64,000 bases of DNA from Uranotaenia lowii. Taxonomy: Eukaryota; Arthropoda; Insecta; Diptera; Culicidae. The notes below the pieces were generated by a model, which saw only the letters and a program-made list of their open reading frames with translations, was not told the origin of the DNA and did no database searches. Positions within the stretch are counted from its first letter, which is position 1. Each line of letters starts with the position of its first letter. The stretch spans positions 159,786,887 to 159,850,886 of the forward strand of contig NC_073693.1 of the NCBI RefSeq assembly GCF_029784155.1, written 5' to 3'. The translations under genes and the position numbers were made by a program. Shown here in pieces: positions 56,761 through 64,000 of the stretch.

Positions 56761-58298
56761 GTTGTCTATTTTAAAACGCCAACAATAAACGAAACTAAAT
56801 TAAGGGAGAAGTCGGCTATATGCGCCTACTAAGCAGAATACTGATTTTATCAAATATATGTACAAAAACAATATATTTTATTTTCTATACATTGCATTGG
56901 GGCAATTTTCATGTTGAAATCTCCTTCAGTTTTCAAGAAAAAGATTTTATGATAAAAGTTGTCTTAATTGCCGAAGTTCAAACCGTGTAGGCTAAATCCG
57001 CCTATTTATGTTTTAGACAAAATTTCAGAATTTCTAGTGATACTTTCATATATTTTTTGTTGAAAATGCTTGAAACTAATAAATCGCATACGACATAGCT
57101 TTAATTTAATGAAAACCCAAGTGTTTTATGATTATATCGAATAAAACAAAAGTGAGAGTTGACATATTATGAAACCAGTTCACTCTTAAGAAAACCGGTA
57201 TCTAATCTGATTTGATTAGTTCTTAAGTGAGGGTAAAAGTTGAATGCTTAAAACCCTCTTAAAATAAACATACAACAACATCTTATTTGAGATCTTAAAT
57301 TTTCTTCTAAGATGTTAGAGCTGAGATTCGAAGTTGAATTATGAAAATCATAAATTTAGTTTTTTAACCGATTTTTTGAGTTTGTAAATTCATAAAATTC
57401 TACCTTCCTTATGATAAAAGCTCACCATCAAAATGCATTGATTGGATATATTGTTTCGCCAGCCTTTTCTTCAAACGGCTGAAGGCGCGTTTAGCATACT
57501 AGGCGCATTTAGGAACACTTTCCCCATACATTATTTAGTCACTGCATGCCAATATCCTCCACTAAGTACACATAATACCAAAAGGGAACTTTTTTACAAC
57601 TCTTTACAATTATATGAAATCATAAAAAAGCCCAACAGGATACAATTAAACGAATTAAAATGTATTTTAAAAAAAACACACACACAAAACAAAGCAAAAC
57701 CATTGGCGAATCCGTTGAACACGAACGATGCAAAAATTGACCCCCGAAGGCGCTCAATCGAATTGAAAACTGTATTATGTGCTGCCTTTTAATTGGACCT
57801 GCAACCGAACCAGAACTTTACAGATCACCCTCGCTTCCGGTGGATTGGCACATCGTCTGATAGAACAGGAACGGAGCCTGTGGACTGAACTGGATGATGA
57901 TGAAAATGAGCACTTGACTAACTTTGCCTGGGAGCGTTGGAAATTGTTCAGCCGGAACCATCATCAGGCACAACATTTTCCCGTTGCATGGGAATCCGGA
58001 TGAAACTTGGGCCCGGCTGACTGACTGGATGGCTGGCTGGCTGGCAAGTCAATCCTCACAACCGCAGATCGATATGGTTTTTGGTTGCTACGGTTTGGGT
58101 TTGGGAACGAAAAAAAACTTATCTTGTTGCAAAAATTCAAGCTCAAGAGAAGAAGAAATTCAAATGAACTTTAAAATTTAAAACACAATATGAGTAGGAA
58201 TTCTTATATGAGTAGGAATGATTCGAAAATCCGGATTTAAGTCTGGGAATTCACAAATTGCAGATTTAATTTCCTCATCGTCTAGTTTCGATACTTAC
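56761..58298. other. intronic non-coding DNA
   Basis: The left part is AT-rich. From about 57780 the sequence becomes GC-richer and includes a GGCTGGCTGGCTGGC run near 58029. The open frames here show no domain and no matching splice sites. AAGTCGGCTATATGCGCC near 56810 and a partly mirrored word near 56990 may mark another small transposon. Confidence 0.4.
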
Positions 58299-58403
58299 GT
58301 TGAAGATGTTATCCAAGATACTGGAACGAGGAACATCCGACTGATGTTGCTGCTGCTGGTGCTGGAAACCACTTCCGTGATTTACAATTTTTGGTGTAAT
58401 TTG
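58299..58403 (-). CDS. small secreted protein, middle exon
   Basis: On the minus strand a strong pyrimidine tract and acceptor (CTTTTCTCTTCCATGACAG) precede 35 codons, and the exon ends at a consensus donor (AAC|GTAAGTAT). Both boundaries are phase 0. The peptide runs from QITPKIVNHGSGF through a Gln/His-rich stretch (HQQQQHQ) to SSILDNIFN, which continues without a break into the last exon. The 105-bp exon contains no in-frame stop. The product is not recognised; the composition suggests a small extracellular or precursor protein. Confidence 0.7.
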
Positions 58404-61192
58404 CTGTCATGGAAGAGAAAAGGAGACGACATTTTAAATTTGATTCCCATTGAAACAAAACCAGCACAGTGTACAACTGAATTGAAATGCTTGCGGCAAA
58501 ATTCTATTTAATGGATCTTTAAACACCAGATTCATGTAATGACAATCACTTTCACAGTTCATTTCTTGTGAGAGGCTAAGGGCCAGCTAAGGATTTCTAG
58601 AAAACCAAACTAAATTGAAAATAAAGGCAACCTCGTTTCTTTTGAATCAAGGCTGGATTCAGATTCAAAATTCAGTATCAGAATTGAGATTCAGAATTCA
58701 GAACTCAGAATTCAGAATTCAGAAATCTGATTCAGAATTCAGATTCAGAATTCAGATTCAGTATTCAGATTCAGATTCAGAATTCAGATTCAGAATTCAG
58801 ATTCAGAATTCAGATTCAGAATTCAGATTCAGAATTCAGATTCAGAATTCAGATTCAGAATTCAGATTCAGAATTCAGATTCAGAATTCAGATTCAGAAT
58901 TCAGATTCAGAATTCAGATTCAGAATTCAGATTCAGAATTCAGATTCAGAATTCAGATTCAGAATCCAGATTCGGAATTCAGATTCAGATTTCAGATTCA
59001 GAATCCAGATTCAGAATCCAGATTCAAGATTCAGATTCAGGATTCAGATTCAGAATTCAGATTCAGAATTCAGATTCAGAATTCAGATTCAGAATTCAGA
59101 TTCAGAATTCAGATTCAGAATTCAGATTCAGAATTCAGATTCAGAATTCAGATTCAGAATTCAGATTCAGAATTCAGATTCAGAATTCAGATTCAGAATT
59201 CAGATTCAGAATTCAGATTCAGAATTCAGATTCAGAATTCAGATTCAGAATTCAGATTCAGAATTCAGATTCAGAATTCAGATTCAGAATTCAGATTCAG
59301 AATTCAGATTCAGAATTCAGATTCAGAATTCAGATTCAGAATTCAGATTCAGAATTCAGATTCAGAATTCAGATTCAGAATTCAGATTCAGAATTCAGAT
59401 TCAGAATTCAGATTCAGAATTCAGATTCAGAATTCAGATTCAGAATTCAGATTCAGAATTCAGATTCAGAATTCAGATTCAGAATTCAGATTCAGAATTC
59501 AGATTCAGAATTCAGATTCAGAATTCAGATTCAGAATTCAGATTCAGAATTCAGATTCAGAATTCAGATTCAGAATTCAGATTCAGAATTCAGATTCAGA
59601 ATTCAGATTCAGAATTCAGATTCAGAATTCAGATTCAGAATTCAGATTCAGAATTCAGATTCAGAATTCAGATTCAGAATTCAGATTCAGAATTCAGATT
59701 CAGAATTCAGATTCAGAATTCAGATTCAGAATTCAGATTCAGAATTCAGATTCAGAATTCAGATTCAGAATTCAGATTCAGAATTCAGATTCAGAATTCA
59801 GATTCAGAATTCAGATTCAGAATTCAGATTCAGAATTCAGATTCAGAATTCAGATTCAGAATTCAGATTCAGAATTCAGATTCAGAATTCAGATTCAGAA
59901 TTCAGATTCAGAATTCAGATTCAGAATTCAGATTCAGAATTCAGATTCAGAATTCAGATTCAGAATTCAGATTCAGAATTCAGATTCAGAATTCAGATTC
60001 AGAATTCAGATTCAGAATTCAGATTCAGAATTCAGATTCAGAATTCAGATTCAGAATTCAGATTCAGAATTCAGATTCAGAATTCAGATTCAGAATTCAG
60101 ATTCAGAATTCAGATTCAGAATTCAGATTCAGAATTCAGATTCAGAATTCAGATTCAGAATTCAGATTCAGAATTCAGATTCAGAATTCAGATTCAGAAT
60201 TCAGATTCAGAATTCAGATTCAGAATTCAGATTCAGAATTCAGATTCAGAATTCAGATTCAGAATTCAGATTCGGAATTCAAAATTCAGATTCAGAATTC
60301 AGATTCAAAATTCAGATCCAGAATTTAGCTTCAGATTCAGAATTCAGATTCAGAATTCAGATTCAGAATACAGATTCAGAATTCAGATTCAGAATTCAGA
60401 TTCAGAATTCAGATTCAGAATTCAGATTCAGAATTCAGATTCAGAATTCAGATTCAGAATTCAGATTCAGAATTCAGATTCAGAATTCAGATTCAGAATT
60501 CAGATTCAGAATTCAGATTCAGAATTCAGATTCAGAATTAAGATTCAGAAGTCAGATTCAGAATTTAGATTCAGATTCAGATTCAGAATTCAGATTCCGA
60601 TTCAGAATTCAGTCCCCAAAATCAATTTTTAGATATTTTCGCAAACCCAAGTTTTGGCCCACAGTCTACGCATAAGTACAAAGTAAATTTACTACATATT
60701 GAAGCGGTTTTCCGTTCGAACAGAACTCCAACGTCTCTATTCCTATTTCTGCTTCAGATCTGTTCGGTTTCGAACTTTCCCAACCACCAACTGACTGACT
60801 GAGTGCGGTTTGTCAGGTTCAAAGTGTTAAACCATTGCAGTTATTTAGTTAGTACGTTCTGGAGCGTTCGATAGTTTTGCTGATGATTTCAATGATGATG
60901 TTGATGAAGATAGTCGGTTTAAGTTCTTGGAAGGGGTTTGAATTGAATGGCTATCGGCATTCGCCGCTGGTAGGGCGGGAAATTTCCCGCGCTTTTTTCC
61001 AAAGGTCGACAACGAAAAATGTTAACTAACTTTATCAGTTCACCTTTCTATTCTTAGTGCAATTACTTGGAATTTCAGCTCGGTCATGTGGAGCATTTTA
61101 ATTAGTTTTATCACCCATCGTTACATACGACCTTCTCAAAAAAAAAGAGGAGCTGCAAATGCCGAAAATTAGATAGTGTATTTAGAAATTAC
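58404..61192 (-). other. 2.8-kb intron of the secreted-protein gene, mostly satellite
   Basis: Minus-strand donor GTAATT at 61187-61192 and acceptor CAG at 58404-58406. About 70 percent of the intron is the 13-bp satellite array A5. The rest is unique sequence without a gene. Confidence 0.6.
58654..60614. repeat. 13-bp satellite array A5, about 150 units
   Basis: Same AATTCAGATTCAG unit and strand as the arrays at 24-30 kb. It is nearly perfect over 59040-60260, with variant units (ATTCCGATTCAG, AATCCAGATTC, AATACAGATTC) concentrated at both edges. This is the largest array of the window and lies wholly inside an intron. The long open frame over it is spurious. Confidence 0.95.
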
Positions 61193-61306
61193 CGCTTCAT
61201 TGTCGTTTATGGAGGCCAACGCAGGTTGAGGCTGAGAAATCATCAACGCGGCAAGAACAGCAACTGCCAGACATGACAGCGAAACATTGACGGACAGACG
61301 GGTGAT
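61193..61306 (-). CDS. small secreted protein, signal-peptide exon
   Basis: The acceptor on the minus strand is CTTCTATTTTGCAG, followed by 38 codons and a donor GCG|GTAATT. The peptide ITRLSVNVSLSCLAVAVLAA continues LMISQPQPALA, a hydrophobic core with a plausible signal-peptidase site after ALA. Mature sequence would begin near SINDNEA. There is no upstream ATG in this exon, so the start codon must lie in an earlier exon at higher coordinates, which I could not find with confidence in the window. Together the three exons give 130 residues. I infer a small secreted protein of unknown function. Confidence 0.65.
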
Positions 61307-62572
61307 CTGCAAAATAGAAGGCAGACGATTAGGTAATGGTTTTATTAGTTAGTGAAATACAGTTTGCATTCGAGGGGAGAATTAATGAGACATGTGTGTT
61401 TATAGGCAGCTTACCAAGCAAAGATCTATGGGAACTTATGACCGTTAATCCCAAAAAAAATCAAGCCGCGTTTTGAAAGACCTGACATAGCCTGACACAA
61501 CATGCATTGTTATGAAAAAAAATCCTAGAAATTGAAATCTGCCGTGTCGGTTTGACCCAAACAATTCGCATGGAGTTGTTTAGCTCAAATTACCCATATC
61601 ATATTTTCGATAAACTGTGTTTTATAAATAAAAATTTAAGCAAAAAATTTTAAGAAACATTTGTAACAGGATATGTAAGTTCTCTTAGCCGAAAAGGTCT
61701 AAAGGAACTCCACATAACATTTCATTGCTTTGGTATACACATCAACCGATCGAACTAAATTTTTCTGTTTTGTTGAATACATTTTGTGCTTTAAAAATCC
61801 ACTAACACTCAATTGAGAAGCATTTGTTTTATAAAAAGATATAAGGCCCTTGGAGCCAAAAAGATATGGTATAAGTGCATAAAAGCTGATTTCGAGATGA
61901 ACCATTAAGCTACGCTGTGTTGCAATCAACTCCATAGATATTTTTAATGACATATTTAAATGAGTATGATCTTCTCGGAAATGAAAACAAATCATTCCAC
62001 AGCAGTTTTACAAAAAATGTTAACACATGTTTGTTGATTTTTGCACTCATACCCCTTTTGGCTCCAAATTTATGCACTTATACTCCTTTGCCACCAAATA
62101 AATGCAGTTATACTATACTCCTTTGCCACAAACAAATTTTCATAATCAGGTGATTTGGCTCAGTAATTACGATTAGGAAAACACAAAGATTGAGTTAGGT
62201 GAAAGTCAAAAGTCAATAAAATATTGGTTAGTTTTGATCAGGTCGTATGAACTGTTTGGAATGTTTCATGAAAATTTTCGTAGCACTTTCGTCCGGTTGC
62301 ATAACGAAAAAATATCTTAAAAGTTAATCGCTATTTCTTTCATGCTAGAAGGGCCAAATTTTGGGAAATGGGATGCAAAAGTGATACTTGAAAGTAACCC
62401 GCTTTGAGATGTCTAGAATCAGTTCTGATGGTTAATGTTCTTAATTGACTGTATATAGCCGATCCGTCCTTTGACGAAAGCCGTTCAGTGCAAAAACTTA
62501 TTGTTTTTTTCCGATTATAGTCGTTTTACCATCTTTGTGACATTCGCGACTTTATCAACGTTCCAGTTATTG
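61307..62572. other. non-coding DNA, probably intron or 5' flank of the secreted-protein gene
   Basis: No further exon was identified. A possible donor (CTTG|GTAAGC, minus strand, near 61415) has no in-frame ATG. Words like TTATGCACTTATAC and TTTGGCTCCAA recur in both orientations between 61850 and 62110, suggesting a decayed small element. Confidence 0.4.
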
Positions 62573-62645
62573 AAAAATCCGGTACAACTGTGTTCGATAT
62601 TTACCCTTGGGCTCGAACTCGCGGACATCAGCTCAGAAAGCAACT
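62573..62645 (-). repeat. tRNA-derived SINE head, truncated by an insertion
   Basis: It matches the element at 5543-5630 from TCCGGTACAACTGTG to AAAGCAACTG. Similarity stops abruptly at 62646-62648, where unrelated sequence TGTTGCGGAACGC begins. Confidence 0.55.
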
Positions 62646-63236
62646 GTTGCGGAACGCAATCGGTGGTTGCGAGCCACTGGTTTATGACGTCACCAAATTA
62701 CCAAACTGCGATCCACAACTGAGACAAACCAAGAGAGAACCGAAGGATCCCTTGAGAGTGGCTACAGTATCATCATCTTCAACTTCGCTCAGAGAGCCGC
62801 ACAGCATCATCATCATCATCCCAATCGCTCCAACGGGAGTACGACCGAACACGATCATCATCCGAGGGAAGGAGACGAGAGACAATCAACACACCAGGGG
62901 GAGGCGAAAAATTAGCAACACCCGAGGGGGAAGTTGGGGGAATCTGGTTCTAGAATCCACCCAAAAAGAAGAAATTTATATTGAAAAAATTGTCGACAAT
63001 AGGATAGGAGCGCTACTTATTCGTTCTATTTTTCCTTATGATCAAAAAAGCGCACAAAATTGTTTAACAGATCAGATTTTAGTTTGGCCTCAAGGCGAAT
63101 AGATCGATGGCAATTTGATAATTAAATTAGCTGTAATCTTAGAATATTTAAATATACCTAATGTTAATTAATACTCGGAATAAATGAGTTTTGTTGAGGG
63201 AATAAATTGTGTGTAAATTACAAATTCGTGTGTTAA
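62646..63236 (+). repeat. possible LTR or other inserted GC-richer element
   Basis: It starts TGTTGCGGAACG exactly where the SINE is broken, and contains two AATAAA words near 63179 and 63204. It is followed by sequence including TTTGGTCACGGAGGAACATT (63390). The layout could be the left LTR and leader of a BEL/Pao-type retrotransposon running off the window. I could not define the right border, a primer site or a gag protein, so this is tentative. Confidence 0.3.
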
Positions 63237-64000
63237 CTTTGCTTGCCAAGATCGATCAAAAACTTACCCGAAAAACCTGCAATCGAAGGAACGACCAAGG
63301 AGGTCAATTGAGTACCCTATCCAGCCTACAGTCCACTGGATACGCGAAGGACCGAGGACCAGCTTAGCTTTCGGCCAAGAGGGATCATTTTGGTCACGGA
63401 GGAACATTTTGATCCTTCAACCCGGATAAACAACGTTGAAACGATTTCACGGAGGAATCGTTAGGCTCGCTGTCGCATTGTGGTCGTGATCTCATCTACT
63501 CACTCAGTGATATCTCACCAACAAATTGGGATCATCATCTCACCACATCATCACCACACCATATGCACTCTGGTTAGCACGAATTTGGATCGGATTTTCA
63601 CGCACAATTCATCGCCTTGCAACGGAGGACAATTCCAGGCGGAATTCCTGGTTTCACAGGTAAAATACACACAAATATATGTCCAGCCGTTGCTTGGACC
63701 CTTTTCGGTTACTACACCACTTCTATTTTCCCTGCCCCACATCATCACTAAACTCACCGTCATCATCGTCATCGACGACGTCGTCATTGGAAGCCCCGAA
63801 TTGAAAGTAGCATTCAACTACTTAAACCGCCATTCATCACAACATTTCGAATCGATTTGTGATTTTCGTACCACGGAATTTACAACTCTGGATACTTTTC
63901 ACGCACGTTCACGAGCCCGACGACCGGTTGAGCCAAGACGAGGACACCGCACGAGTTTTCCGTTAAGGTAAATAAAAAAACTACACCTCGTATATGTCTG
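63237..64000. other. GC-richer terminal segment, unidentified
   Basis: The plus-strand open frame at 63480-63971 has no recognisable domain and no clear start. CATCATCA-type runs and possible donors (CAG|GTAAAA near 63660, AAG|GTAAAT near 63970) suggest either a retrotransposon leader or a host 5' UTR. Sequence beyond the window is needed to tell. Confidence 0.3.

Larger units (their letters stand above)
47256..58298 (-). other. 11.0-kb intron of the secreted-protein gene, transposon-rich
   Basis: On the minus strand it begins GTAAGT (58293-58298) and ends CAG at 47256-47258. It contains the TIR element at 52641, the mariner relic at 55154 with its MITE, a tandem 80-bp duplication near 51551, and two related dispersed segments at about 48262-48345 and 51778-51855 (GGCGTCTGGAT.TTTC.GGTGCG). 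No other exon is needed, because the flanking exons join in phase. Confidence 0.6.

Noticed and set aside
58615..60675. 686-residue open frame
   Set aside because: It is the 13-bp satellite read through. The unit is stop-free on this strand, and the product is a monotonous 13-residue repeat with no start context or homologue.
61410..61470. Start exon of the secreted-protein gene using the donor near 61415
   Set aside because: The donor CTTG|GTAAGC is acceptable, but no ATG lies in the phase needed to join the exon at 61306.
63250..63480. Start exon with donor TCGG|GTAAGTTT (minus strand, near 63267)
   Set aside because: No ATG precedes it in a usable frame, and the region may belong to an inserted element.
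63480..63971. 163-residue open frame near the window end
   Set aside because: No recognisable domain, and the start is not an ATG. It may be retrotransposon leader or UTR.

Overview
The window looks like a gene-poor, AT-rich, transposon-packed stretch of an insect chromosome, most likely a dipteran and plausibly a culicine mosquito. The grounds are GT-AG introns several kilobases long, an errantivirus-type gypsy provirus primed by a tRNA-Ser-like site, a mariner relic with the layout of the mosquito DD37E group, tRNA-derived SINE heads, and many short TA- or 8-bp-TSD inverted-repeat elements. No prokaryotic gene organisation is present. The species assignment is inference.

Host gene. The only host protein-coding gene I can support lies on the minus strand. 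Three small exons (61193-61306, 58299-58403, 47082-47255) have good splice sites, all join in phase 0, and give a 130-residue C-terminal part of a small protein with a signal-peptide-like start. Its initiating exon was not found. Its introns (2.8 and 11.0 kb) hold a 2-kb 13-bp satellite array, a mariner relic with a MITE inside it, and another TIR element. A second unique, GC-richer block (20641-22790) may be a promoter or non-coding first exon of another gene.

Mobile DNA. From left to right: a 1.4-kb TIR element (3036-4438); two hAT-type MITEs with intact 8-bp duplications (5084-5505, 6090-6472); an 815-bp fold-back element (9009-9823); a 5'-truncated, frameshifted non-LTR retrotransposon (11555-14163, minus); a 7.5-kb TIR-bounded block (22946-30470) holding a 3.4-kb tandem duplication with four 13-bp satellite arrays; a nested stack (31690-43132); further hAT MITEs at 43232 and 55364; a mariner relic (55154-56760); and a truncated SINE abutting a possible LTR near 62646.

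The nested stack is the most informative part. A hAT-like MITE copy was split by two different TA-flanked elements. The larger of these was split in turn by a complete errantivirus (34667-42027) whose two 272-bp LTRs look identical and whose gag, pol and env frames are all open. Its expression signals are readable: tRNA-Ser-like primer site, leader splice donor, a correctly phased -1 slippery heptamer between gag and pol, a splice acceptor two bases before the env ATG, and a polypurine tract. It appears to be a young insertion.

The long plus-strand open frames over the 13-bp arrays are arithmetic artefacts of a stop-free repeat, not genes.
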